Positions 13,906-21,437 of a stretch of DNA of 28,490 nt are shown piece after piece; position 1 is the first letter of the stretch, and every line of letters begins with the position of its first letter. Where the stretch lies: IMG/VR virus record IMGVR_UViG_3300007516_000100, positions 1 to 28,490 of that record; one strand, 5' to 3'. A model generated the notes under the pieces. That model had not been told where the DNA came from, searched no databases, and was given only the letters and a program-made list of their open reading frames with translations. The position numbers and the translations under genes are program-made. Origin of the DNA: a virus.

Positions 13906-14798
13906 TGCCAATATTACTAGATTACAGTAATATCTTTATAGCTTCGGTAACCGCATTCGGTTCCGATTTTAAAAAAGGCGCACCCATTTCAAAGATGGAA
14001 TCTATTGCGCGCCATGTTTTTCTAACTAGTTTGCTTGGGTATAAAAAGACTTGGGGCGATAAATGCGGCAATATTGTTGTCTGCTGTGATGGTAAGAACA
14101 ACTGGCGCAAAGATATTTTCCCTTATTACAAAGGCCTGCGTGGAAAAAACCGAGAAGAATCTGAACTAGATTGGAACTCTATCTTCGCTATAATGGGTGA
14201 TATCAAGATGGAACTTGCTATGTTATTTCCATACAAAGTTATTCAAGAGGATAAAGCCGAAGGTGATGACGTAATTTTTGTATTGTCTGATTACTTCGCG
14301 GCCAACGATCTTATACAAGAGGGGCTCGAAGAATCACCGCAGAAAGTAATAAATATTTCTTCTGATCACGACTTCCTGCAGCAACACAAGCACAAGAACT
14401 ATGCTCAATGGTCCCCTATGACCAAGAAGGTTATTCCAAAGCCACCAAAAACTTTTCTGGTGGATAAGATTATTAGCGGTGATGATGGCGATGGTGTGCC
14501 AAGTGTTCTTATGTTCGACGACTTTTGTATGGATAAAGCAAAATATGGTCGCGCTAAGCCGATTACCAAGAAAATAATTGATAAGTATTCTGATCACGCT
14601 AATTTAAATGAAGCAGAGCTAGCTAGATATAAGAGGAATGAAGTACTAATAAGTTCGGCGTATGTGCCGACCGATGTTCGTGACCGTATTTTAGCTCAAT
14701 ACAAGCTTGCTCCGGATAAAGCGAATCGTCAGGGCATTTTTGATCTTCTAGTTAGGCATCAATTGAGACAATTGATGCCGAGAGTCACCGAATTTTAA
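13905..14798 (+). CDS. rnh: RNase H / 5'-3' exonuclease (T4 Rnh-like)
   Basis: 297 residues, close to T4 Rnh (305). The FEN-1/Rnh active-site acidic residues are in place: LLDYSNIF (Asp6), VVCCDG (Asp62), KAEGDDVIF (Glu119, Asp121, Asp122), SSDHDF (Asp154, Asp156) and ISGDDGDGVP (Asp193, Asp194, Asp196). The enzyme removes RNA primers and adjacent DNA from Okazaki fragments. Arrangement with the DsbA-like gene upstream (TAATG overlap) mirrors the T4 gene neighbourhood. Confidence 0.92.
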   Translation: MPILLDYSNIFIASVTAFGSDFKKGAPISKMESIARHVFLTSLLGYKKTWGDKCGNIVVCCDGKNNWRKDIFPYYKGLRGKNREESELDWNSIFAIMGDIKMELAMLFPYKVIQEDKAEGDDVIFVLSDYFAANDLIQEGLEESPQKVINISSDHDFLQQHKHKNYAQWSPMTKKVIPKPPKTFLVDKIISGDDGDGVPSVLMFDDFCMDKAKYGRAKPITKKIIDKYSDHANLNEAELARYKRNEVLISSAYVPTDVRDRILAQYKLAPDKANRQGIFDLLVRHQLRQLMPRVTEF

Positions 14799-14807
14799 GG
14801 AAATATT

Positions 14808-15209
14808 ATGGCAAATCTACTAATCAACGAAATACTCAAAGATATCAATAACGATATCTCTAACCTCACAACGAAGTTTGCAACCCACAATTATCTCCGT
14901 AATGTACTCGAGCACGCATATCTTCCAGAGAAGAAGTTCCTATTACCCGAAGGTATTCCTGAATACAAGAATCAGTTGGGCCCAGCCTATCAGCACGAGC
15001 AATCTTTCTGGCTTGAGGCGAAAAAGTTTTATGTGTATCTCCGGACCGATTTGAAGACGCAAAAGCGGGAATCGATGTTTATTGCCGCACTTGAATCAAT
15101 GGCGACTGAAGAAGCCAAAATTTTTATTGCTATCAAAGAGCAAAATCTCGACATCATTTATCCAAATATCACCTTGGCAAAATTGCGCGAGGTTGGTTAT
15201 CTCCAGTGA
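14808..15209 (+). CDS. DUF6433-like phage protein (133 aa)
   Basis: The pattern LPEKKFLLPEGIPEYK, FWLEAKKFYVYLRTDLKTQK, RESMFIAALESMATEEAKI and ITLAKLREVGYL is that of a conserved family in T4-like cyanophages and relatives, named DUF6433. Function unknown. AAGGAAATATT precedes the ATG and the end overlaps the GTG of the dCMP deaminase (GTGA). Confidence 0.75.
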   Translation: MANLLINEILKDINNDISNLTTKFATHNYLRNVLEHAYLPEKKFLLPEGIPEYKNQLGPAYQHEQSFWLEAKKFYVYLRTDLKTQKRESMFIAALESMATEEAKIFIAIKEQNLDIIYPNITLAKLREVGYLQ

Positions 15210-15646
15210 CACCAAAAGAACTAAAATATCATTCGCTTTATCTTGATATCGCTGAACGTGTGGCTCAGATGTCACACGCGGTTCGCGCGAAAGTTGGGGC
15301 CCTGATGGTGAAGGATGGCAATATTCTCGGCTTCGGCTGGAACGGCATGCCGGGTGGGATGGATAACACGTGCGAACACTTTGAAAACATGAACCTGGTT
15401 ACAAATTCCGAGGTCTCCCATGCAGAAGAAAATCTTCTTGGAAAAATCGCAAAATCAACCGTATCATCTGAGGGCGCAACTGTTTATATCACGCTATCCC
15501 CATGTATACACTGTGCCAAATTGTTGGCTACGTGTGGTATTAAAAAGGTTGTTTTTCGAGACCAATATCGAGATAACGATGGGGCCGAGTTCTTATCAGA
15601 GCTTGGCATTGCCGTCATACAAATAGGAAATCATGAAACTCTATAA
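15206..15646 (+). CDS. cd: dCMP deaminase
   Basis: 146 residues; converts dCMP to dUMP, the substrate of thymidylate synthase, so it feeds ThyX. Zinc-binding and catalytic residues are clear: SHAEENLL (His72, Glu74) and SPCIHCAKLL (Cys100, Cys103). FGWNGMPGGMDNTCE is the usual block before the active site. GTG start overlapping the preceding TGA. The protein is shorter than T4 Cd (193) but typical of phage members. It overlaps the next gene by 14 nt. Confidence 0.93.
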   Translation: MTPKELKYHSLYLDIAERVAQMSHAVRAKVGALMVKDGNILGFGWNGMPGGMDNTCEHFENMNLVTNSEVSHAEENLLGKIAKSTVSSEGATVYITLSPCIHCAKLLATCGIKKVVFRDQYRDNDGAEFLSELGIAVIQIGNHETL

Positions 15647-15881
15647 TCCATTCAAGCCACATATCGTTGAGTTCGATGATGGCACATTCGCAGTCAGAAA
15701 ATTTACCTGGACCGGTTGGGGGCATTTGGATAATGACATTTGCACTGAATATTGGTGGTTTTCGGTTACAATTAATACGGCTCGTCAGTTTAAGTGCAAA
15801 ACATTAGCCGAGGCCCGGGTGCTTTTAATTACACCTAAACGAGCATACATCGACCCATTGAAATCAAAACGAGTAGAATAA
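15633..15881 (+). CDS. KPHI-type small hypothetical protein, copy 2 (82 aa)
   Basis: MKLYNPFKPHIVEFDDGTF, then AVRKFTWTGWGHLDND and EYWWFSVTI. Paralogue of the gene at 12369. The ATAGGAAATC ribosome-binding site lies inside the deaminase gene. Duplication is older than the last common ancestor of the two copies in this phage, judging by their divergence. Function unknown. Confidence 0.7.
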   Translation: MKLYNPFKPHIVEFDDGTFAVRKFTWTGWGHLDNDICTEYWWFSVTINTARQFKCKTLAEARVLLITPKRAYIDPLKSKRVE

Positions 15882-15883
15882 CC

Positions 15884-16978
15884 ATGAGTAGAAAAAGCTG
15901 GATGAGTAACAGAGATACTGCCGCGGCAGCGTCAACAGCAATAAAAAATATGAAAAAAACTGAAGAACTTTCCTACGTTGAAACCGATATTACAGAATAC
16001 ATAAAGTCTGAGTTTTTGATGTCAAATATCAAAGCAAAACAATCTGTATTCGGTCGTTCACTTAGCATCCCTAAGGGTACTCTTGATACCGATATCATCT
16101 TTGACTTTATTTTAAAACATCTTAATGTATCTAAAACGGAAATAACTATAACCCGTCTGAGTTCTAGGTATTCAATCATCAGAGATAACCTAAATTTGTT
16201 GATGGTAACTATATCAACATCTGCTACGGCTATTAAAATTTCTATGAGTGGTAATCTTGTAATTATAAAAAGCCTTGAAAAGGCTTTTACCGATAAATTT
16301 GATATTGTAAATTGCTCAATTGAATGGGTTACTACGCAAGATATGAATTCTGTAACCATCCCATTGGTTCAACCAAAGGGTATTACTAATGAGTCGTATC
16401 CATTCATCATAGAGGGTATAGATAAGTTCGTATCTAATTATCTGAATGGTCCTGAGAATGTCTTATTGTTGATCGGCCCGCCTGGCACAGGCAAAACAAA
16501 TCTGATCAAGTATATCATCGCAACTTCTAAACGAGATGCTATGCTTACATACGATCCCGCAATTATGGCTAAGGACGGTATCTTCGCAAATTTCGCGGAA
16601 TCAGACTGCGGCACATTGGTATTTGAGGACGCAGATAATTTGCTTGGTTCTCGTGCCGACGGAAACGACATGATGGTGAAGTTTTTGAATTCATCTGACG
16701 GTTTAGTATCTAATGCAGGAAAGAAAATTATCTTCTCTACCAATCTGGAAAATCTGGAAAACGTTGATCCTGCATTGACTCGTCGAGGTCGTTGTGCGGG
16801 TGTTATCAAATTCCGCGCGCTGTCTTGTGATGAAACTGTTGCATTTCTTAAAGTACATCCAGATATTGCCGAGATTTGGACGCCCGACCCCGATGTTAAA
16901 AACTTCACTCTTGCGGATATTTACAATCATTCCGACGCTAATAGAACTATAGATAAACAGCGCGCTGGTTTCTATTAG
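15884..16978 (+). CDS. AAA+ ATPase
   Basis: 364 residues. C-terminal AAA+ module: GPPGTGKT (Walker A, 198-205), LVFEDAD (Walker B, 245-251), IIFSTNLENL (sensor 1, about 282-291), RRGRCAGVI (arginine finger region, 300-308). The first 180 residues are a phage-specific domain with no motif I recognise. Similar ATPases occur in T4-like phages of several hosts; roles proposed for AAA+ proteins (remodelling of complexes, proteins or DNA) cannot be narrowed here. It starts 2 nt after the preceding stop. Confidence 0.8.
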   Translation: MSRKSWMSNRDTAAAASTAIKNMKKTEELSYVETDITEYIKSEFLMSNIKAKQSVFGRSLSIPKGTLDTDIIFDFILKHLNVSKTEITITRLSSRYSIIRDNLNLLMVTISTSATAIKISMSGNLVIIKSLEKAFTDKFDIVNCSIEWVTTQDMNSVTIPLVQPKGITNESYPFIIEGIDKFVSNYLNGPENVLLLIGPPGTGKTNLIKYIIATSKRDAMLTYDPAIMAKDGIFANFAESDCGTLVFEDADNLLGSRADGNDMMVKFLNSSDGLVSNAGKKIIFSTNLENLENVDPALTRRGRCAGVIKFRALSCDETVAFLKVHPDIAEIWTPDPDVKNFTLADIYNHSDANRTIDKQRAGFY

Positions 16979-17023
16979 AATGAACAAAATGGATTCGTAT
17001 GTATTATAAATCAAAGGGATATT

Positions 17024-17197
17024 ATGGGTGGTAAGGCAAAATCAGTATACTTCTCTGTCGTCGAACTCGGCTCTCACAAAACGATTTTGAGAAAAGTCTT
17101 TTTTGACGCAAAGGCGTGCAATGAGTTCATGAACAATCCCGAGCTCCGCGTGACCTATCCCGAAGATAAATTCTATTTTCTTAAAGAAACATATTAA
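17024..17197 (+). CDS. Small hypothetical protein (57 aa)
   Basis: ATCAAAGGGATATT precedes the ATG. Sequence MGGKAKSVYFSVVELGSHKT, then a helix-turn (FFDAKACNEFMNNPEL) and aromatic tail FYFLKETY. Probably a compact alpha/beta protein. No family recognised. Confidence 0.6.
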   Translation: MGGKAKSVYFSVVELGSHKTILRKVFFDAKACNEFMNNPELRVTYPEDKFYFLKETY

Positions 17198-17199
17198 CC

Positions 17200-17424
17200 A
17201 TGTTAACAATCTCAGGTTTAAATGCTCGCCAAGGGTTCTTCTGTGAACTTCTCTGGGGCATGTCTAATGGAGAAGATATAGTAACCTTTCTGGCACTGCT
17301 AACCAATCGTGATCGAGAAATGTGTGAAACACTCATTGAGATGATGAGGTTATCGTTCTCCGATGCTATCGATTCTACAGATGAAGCTACTGAAGTTCTC
17401 GATTACATCCGGACTTGGAAGTAG
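17200..17424 (+). CDS. Small conserved phage protein (LNARQ type, 74 aa)
   Basis: LNARQGFFCELLWGMSNGED matches a recurrent start in small phage proteins of unknown function (LNARQ.FF..LLW). The rest is helical (REMCETLIEMMRLSFSDAID). Two nucleotides after the previous stop. Confidence 0.65.
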   Translation: MLTISGLNARQGFFCELLWGMSNGEDIVTFLALLTNRDREMCETLIEMMRLSFSDAIDSTDEATEVLDYIRTWK

Positions 17425-17425
17425 T

Positions 17426-17719
17426 ATGATTAGTTTAGCATGTGATATACGAATAGCCAATATAGCAATAGATCTTACGGAAATTCACGTCAGAAATATG
17501 AGAGCCGATATGCTTCGGCTGTCTGAAATGTCAGAAAAAATTAAACAGAAAAAAATTATAGGCGTCCGATTGCGATATCTGCATTTAATTTCGCCAAGAA
17601 TTATGCAAGGGCTATCTTTACAGAATATTGATACACATCCGTCTCAGACTGATGTATGGTCTCGATATGCGACCGCTCAGACTGAATTTAAACAAGAATT
17701 TGATACTACCTTCGGGTGA
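17426..17719 (+). CDS. Hypothetical protein (97 aa)
   Basis: The ATG at 17426 is one base after the preceding TAG; earlier in-frame starts fall inside that gene. Mostly helical, with RADMLRLSEMSEKIKQKK as a likely amphipathic helix. The end abuts the early promoter at 17721. No family recognised. Confidence 0.6.
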   Translation: MISLACDIRIANIAIDLTEIHVRNMRADMLRLSEMSEKIKQKKIIGVRLRYLHLISPRIMQGLSLQNIDTHPSQTDVWSRYATAQTEFKQEFDTTFG

Positions 17720-17720
17720 T

Positions 17721-17749
17721 TTTACTTTTATTGTTGATTGTGTTATAAT
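17721..17749 (+). promoter_or_regulatory. T4-type early promoter
   Basis: TTTACTTTTATT then TGTGTTATAAT (TATAAT 17744-17749), 17-nt gap, directly after the TGA of the preceding gene. It drives the unit with RNA ligase. Confidence 0.85.
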
Positions 17750-17768
17750 AAACACAAAGGAATCTATT

Positions 17769-18197
17769 ATGAAATCTGGAACATACTATATCGGCGATCT
17801 CTGCTACGTAATGCACGACGAGTGGGATGAATATTGCGCGCTCACGATTGTCGGCCCAGTCGGCAATCGAGTAGCGGATGGTGAGTTTACCCTTAAAGAC
17901 GGCAGAAAATTCGCCTCATATACTACCGCGTACGGCGATGGGACTTATTATGCATCAAACGGTGCAAGCCTTGGTGTTGACTCGGGCCTTATCGGCTGTA
18001 TCTTAATGTCGGATATCGACCAAACTAACTGTGAAAATGACGTTAGCCTTGGCACCGTTGTTGAGTATACAAACGACTTTGTAACCTATGGCGGTCGCAA
18101 CTCTGACGCCTGGGATGGCGTAATTCACTTTGGTGATATCACAGTCCATACAGACGCCGACGAAGAATATGATGACGAAGAAAATTACGACGAATAA
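17769..18197 (+). CDS. Conserved phage hypothetical protein (GTYYIGDLCYVM family, 142 aa)
   Basis: The ATG at 17769 follows an AAAGGAATC ribosome-binding site after the promoter. Beta-rich protein: SGTYYIGDLCYVMHDEWDE, FTLKDGRKFASYTTAYGDGT and VDSGLIGCI are conserved blocks in a family seen in large phages; the acidic tail (DADEEYDDEENYDE) is disordered. The stop is immediately followed by the RNA ligase ATG. Function unknown. Confidence 0.75.
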   Translation: MKSGTYYIGDLCYVMHDEWDEYCALTIVGPVGNRVADGEFTLKDGRKFASYTTAYGDGTYYASNGASLGVDSGLIGCILMSDIDQTNCENDVSLGTVVEYTNDFVTYGGRNSDAWDGVIHFGDITVHTDADEEYDDEENYDE

Positions 18198-19328
18198 ATG
18201 TTTACACTACAAGAAGCTCTAGAAGCTATCAAAAACAAGCCTGAGTTCACTGTGCGCGAGCGCGAATTTGGAACGAACATCGACTATAATGTCATGATGA
18301 AGGATTCGTTCGTCGGCGAAACCCACGCGCAGACTCTCATCCTGAAGAACCTACGCGGCACTTGCTTCGGCCACAACGGCGAGATTATCCGGCTTGCGTT
18401 CGACAAGTTCCACAACCTGAATGAGTGCGACGGCTGGCGCGAAGCCGACATCGACTTCACTGCCGAGCACGTAGTTCTGGAAAAGCTCGACGGTTCGATG
18501 ATTACTCCAATCTACTTTGACGGGACTTACCGGCTGGGAACTCGCGCAGGTATCACTGACGTATCGCTTAAGGCTGAGGCGTTCTTAGATATACAGCCAG
18601 AACAAATACAAAAGGCTTATGCACACTATATTATAGATATGCAGAAAATTAACTGCACCCCAATATTTGAATATTGCGCGCGCGACCAACGCATCGTTAT
18701 CGACTACGAAGTGCCACGACTGGTTCTTGTGGCCGTGCGCAATATGCATACAGGTAAATATGTGCCGTTTCATCATCTAAAATTTATCGCGGGTGAGCGT
18801 GGTCTGTCTGTTATCCAAAAGTTTATGGATGAAGAATCTTCTCTTGCAGAGTTGGTGTCGAAAACTGCGGCCCTAATTGGAACCGAGGGTGTCGTGATGA
18901 CGTTCGCTTCAGGCCACCGCGTGAAGATTAAGGGCTCTGATTATGTGCTGAAGCACCGCGCCCTCGACGGACTACGATTCGAGAAGGACGTGCTTGCGCT
19001 TATCTTATCTGGCGGTTTGGACGACGTGCTGCCACTTGTCGGCGATGATGTTGCGGCTCGGCTAGTTGCTTATCGTGAGTCTGTGATGATAAATCTAATC
19101 CACGCGACCACAGCACTGCATAACGCGTTTGAACGGTTTATGGTCGGCGCACCCGACAAGAAAACTTTTGCATTACGTGTGAAGGATTCGGTGAATAGCT
19201 CGGGGTTGTTCAAACTGTATGACGGAAAAGCTTATAGCCTGTTAGATTTTGCGGCAACTAAATGCGGTAGCCAAACCGCGACTGAATCTATCCGGTGGCT
19301 CATCGGCAAATCTTACTTGGAGTTTTGA
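18198..19328 (+). CDS. rnlA: RNA ligase 1 (T4 Rnl1-like)
   Basis: 376 residues, against 374 in T4 Rnl1. Nucleotidyltransferase motifs: EKLDGSM (motif I, Lys96 adenylated; T4 Lys99), IFEYCARDQRI (III, about 156-166), TEGVVMTF (IV, 229-236), VKIKGSDYVLKHR (V, 242-254). The C-terminal 110 residues correspond to the Rnl1 helical domain. In T4 the enzyme reseals tRNA cut by the host PrrC nuclease; here it may work with the P-loop kinase at 3960 and protect the phage or host tRNAs. It follows the preceding gene without a gap. Confidence 0.93.
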   Translation: MFTLQEALEAIKNKPEFTVREREFGTNIDYNVMMKDSFVGETHAQTLILKNLRGTCFGHNGEIIRLAFDKFHNLNECDGWREADIDFTAEHVVLEKLDGSMITPIYFDGTYRLGTRAGITDVSLKAEAFLDIQPEQIQKAYAHYIIDMQKINCTPIFEYCARDQRIVIDYEVPRLVLVAVRNMHTGKYVPFHHLKFIAGERGLSVIQKFMDEESSLAELVSKTAALIGTEGVVMTFASGHRVKIKGSDYVLKHRALDGLRFEKDVLALILSGGLDDVLPLVGDDVAARLVAYRESVMINLIHATTALHNAFERFMVGAPDKKTFALRVKDSVNSSGLFKLYDGKAYSLLDFAATKCGSQTATESIRWLIGKSYLEF

Positions 19329-19595
19329 ATGCAACGAATGATAGGATATGTAGTAATGAGGGATAATGGTATTGTTGTCAATTTTTCTAAAAGCCGAAAT
19401 ATGGCCGAGATATTTTGTCAGCAACATCGGATATCTGATTCTCATATAAAACAGGTGTTTATAAATGAACCTGGCGGTGAATTTATAAAGCCCGTGAATT
19501 ATACTGGCTTATATGAACCAGATACGCAAAATATTCTAAGACCTGTTATTACACACGAAACAACTAAGGTACAACCAACCGAGACTAAAGTATGA
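19329..19595 (+). CDS. Small hypothetical protein (88 aa)
   Basis: Starts right after the RNA ligase stop and overlaps the next gene by 4 nt. RMIGYVVMRDNGIVVNFSKS and a Thr/Pro-rich C-terminus (THETTKVQPTETKV) probably without fixed structure. No family recognised. Confidence 0.6.
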   Translation: MQRMIGYVVMRDNGIVVNFSKSRNMAEIFCQQHRISDSHIKQVFINEPGGEFIKPVNYTGLYEPDTQNILRPVITHETTKVQPTETKV

Positions 19596-20191
19596 AAATT
19601 ACATACAATAAGAATCCTCTAAAAACTACTATTGAACTTGACGAGCATGAGAAGAAGGAACTATGGTACAAAATCAAGCTGTCAGAATATGAAGATATTA
19701 TTTTTGAAGCACATTTCTATCTAGGTGAGAAGTATTTTGACGTGGCCCGTGTTCAAGGGGTCGTAACTCCCGATAAAGTACGGGTTGTCGATAAACGCGT
19801 TGCTGAGTTGTTTGAATACTACATTGCCGCGCTTGTCGAAGGTCATGGCGGTGACTGTACTTGCATCCCTTGTACCTGCGATAAATGTATGGTAGAGGAA
19901 ATGATTGGCATCGACACTATCAAGGGGCTCAACAAACATGCTGGATATAGAATCTCTCAAGCTTTTTATAAAGAGAAAACTCTCGATGAAGCCATTGAAT
20001 ATTTGAACGCAAATATTGTTTCAACGAAAGATATTGAATGGGATAATTTTTCACAAGAGGATTTTGACTCGCATATCCCACGATGGACCGAAGAAGGCAC
20101 GCTTGCCCTGACCTGGTTAAGAAACTATCGCGCGACACATTTTACAGAATTTAATTGGAAGCAACATGAACATGAACTTAAACTTACTTAG
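19592..20191 (+). CDS. Conserved phage protein with Cys cluster (199 aa)
   Basis: Begins MKITYNKNPLKTTIELDEHE, a conserved phage family of unknown function. The middle has HGGDCTCIPCTCDKC (about residues 85-99), a C-x-C-x2-C-x-C-x2-C cluster able to bind zinc, then IGIDTIKGLNKHAGYRI. The C-terminal part is helical and acidic. Starts in an ATGA overlap and ends inside the next frame. Confidence 0.75.
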   Translation: MKITYNKNPLKTTIELDEHEKKELWYKIKLSEYEDIIFEAHFYLGEKYFDVARVQGVVTPDKVRVVDKRVAELFEYYIAALVEGHGGDCTCIPCTCDKCMVEEMIGIDTIKGLNKHAGYRISQAFYKEKTLDEAIEYLNANIVSTKDIEWDNFSQEDFDSHIPRWTEEGTLALTWLRNYRATHFTEFNWKQHEHELKLT

Positions 20192-20204
20192 GAAATCATC
20201 TGAA

Positions 20205-20783
20205 ATGGACATCAACACTTTCGGTAAATCTCCCGCGGCAAATTATCTTGCACGCCGATTGAACGAACTCGATAACAAGAAGTTATCAAGAGCCTGTACA
20301 GTTAGGGTCACTGCATCTAACGCAAATGTATCTGCTATAATCAATTCTGTATCCGATGGCAGTATGTCAGCTAAAGTCGCAGCTAACTTACTTCGATTGT
20401 TACGTGAAGAAGCGACATATATTAGTCATTTAGCTGATGAGCTTGACACCCGAGAGACAGAGTTTGTTGGAAACTTGCTTCGCAATACTATCATTGGCCA
20501 TATCAAATCCGCGATGCGTAAGACTTCAATTATGCGCAAGATTGAAAACGGCAACGTTGATATTCACAAAGTTAACCGTAAGGCTCATCTCGAAGAACCA
20601 GTTGACCGTGGTGTAAAATTCTTCTCTATACTTGGTTATGCTGCTGGCGCAGTCTATTCTGACGGTGAGTACTATCGCCAACATCCTGCATTTGAAGATA
20701 TTGAAGATCCTACAACAGCAGAGCTATTGCATTTACGATCGAGAGCGAGATGCGTTCGACAAAACAAGGAGTGGACAAAATGA
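20205..20783 (+). CDS. Hypothetical protein (192 aa)
   Basis: The ATG at 20205 follows TTAGGAAATC; a longer form from 20166 would overlap the preceding gene. Predicted all-helical and basic, with SAKVAANLLRLLREEATYI, RNTIIGHIKSAMRKTSIMRK and a C-terminal RSRARCVRQNKEWTK. No family recognised. TGA overlaps the next ATG. Confidence 0.6.
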   Translation: MDINTFGKSPAANYLARRLNELDNKKLSRACTVRVTASNANVSAIINSVSDGSMSAKVAANLLRLLREEATYISHLADELDTRETEFVGNLLRNTIIGHIKSAMRKTSIMRKIENGNVDIHKVNRKAHLEEPVDRGVKFFSILGYAAGAVYSDGEYYRQHPAFEDIEDPTTAELLHLRSRARCVRQNKEWTK

Positions 20784-20941
20784 ATAAGGAAATTACTATG
20801 AACGAAGACACAAAATTTAATTTTATCGAACTAATGAAAGTTTTGCCAAAATATTCATTTAAAACAGAGACCACAGCAGCCTGGTTATATAAAATAAAGA
20901 CCCACTATGAAAAAGAGTCTCGATATACGCCTATCTCGTGA
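20780..20941 (+). CDS. Small hypothetical protein (53 aa)
   Basis: The ATG at 20780 has an AAGGAGTGG ribosome-binding site and overlaps the previous TGA. NFIELMKVLPKYSFKTET and AAWLYKIKTHYEKESR are helical. The end overlaps the GTG of the next gene. Confidence 0.6.
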   Translation: MNKEITMNEDTKFNFIELMKVLPKYSFKTETTAAWLYKIKTHYEKESRYTPIS

Positions 20942-21330
20942 GTGAATTCTTCCCTTCGGACCCAACGGTCCCTTTAGTACCGAATTTCTTTTTTATCACG
21001 ATTTATAAACTTGAGCGTGAAAAGAAAGTATATTATAATCCCTCGATTACACTTGTCGGATCATCAGTTACACAGAAGGATAGAGATAAAAGCTATGCTG
21101 TGACGATTGCCACAGAAATCTTTGGCTTTGATCTTGATGATACAATACGGCGAGTTATATCAATAAGTATGCAACTCGCCCCAAGCTATAAAAATGATAT
21201 TATGCTTGTTGAAGCGGGAAAATCTGCAACAATATATACTAGAAAAATCTGTGATTTTTTATACGAGTTAACTGAGATAATGGAAAAAATTTCTGGTATT
21301 CAAATAGAGAAGCCACAATATCTACACTAA
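20938..21330 (+). CDS. Hypothetical protein (130 aa), GTG start
   Basis: GTGA overlap with the preceding stop sets the start. Beta-rich first half (VPNFFFITIYKLEREKKVYY) and helical second half (FLYELTEIMEKISGI). No known motif. It is the last gene before the tmRNA/homing-endonuclease region. Confidence 0.6.
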   Translation: MSEFFPSDPTVPLVPNFFFITIYKLEREKKVYYNPSITLVGSSVTQKDRDKSYAVTIATEIFGFDLDDTIRRVISISMQLAPSYKNDIMLVEAGKSATIYTRKICDFLYELTEIMEKISGIQIEKPQYLH

Positions 21331-21337
21331 ATAAAAA

Positions 21338-21403
21338 TGAATGGTAGTAAACCTTTGGCAAGAAAGGTATGTTGGACGGGGGGTCGAATCCCCCCAGGTC
21401 GCA
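21338..21403 (+). other. Orphan tRNA/tmRNA 3'-half-like element
   Basis: An 18-nt hairpin ACCTTT-GGCAAG-AAAGGT (starting near 21349) is followed by TTGGACGGGGGGTCGAATCC and five more residues of the T-arm stem, then CAGGTCGCA. GGAC before the T stem and CAG after it resemble the acceptor piece of a tmRNA more than a tRNA; no 5' acceptor strand pairing with AGGTCGC is present nearby, and the anticodon-like loop has the wrong length. It lies just upstream of a homing endonuclease whose other side carries the complete tmRNA acceptor piece. Confidence 0.45.
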
Positions 21404-21414
21404 TTTTAAAGATG

Positions 21415-21422
21415 TATAAATA
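21415..21422 (+). promoter_or_regulatory. T4-type late promoter box (TATAAATA)
   Basis: TATAAATA, 15 nt before the ATG of the GIY-YIG endonuclease, followed by a strong ATAGGAGGT ribosome-binding site (about 21426-21434). Confidence 0.5.
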
Positions 21423-21437
21423 TAGATAGGAGGTACT

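Noticed and set aside
21331-21405. Complete functional tRNA upstream of the second GIY-YIG gene
   Set aside because: No 5' acceptor strand pairs with the 3' end, and the anticodon-like loop is 6 or 8 nt rather than 7.
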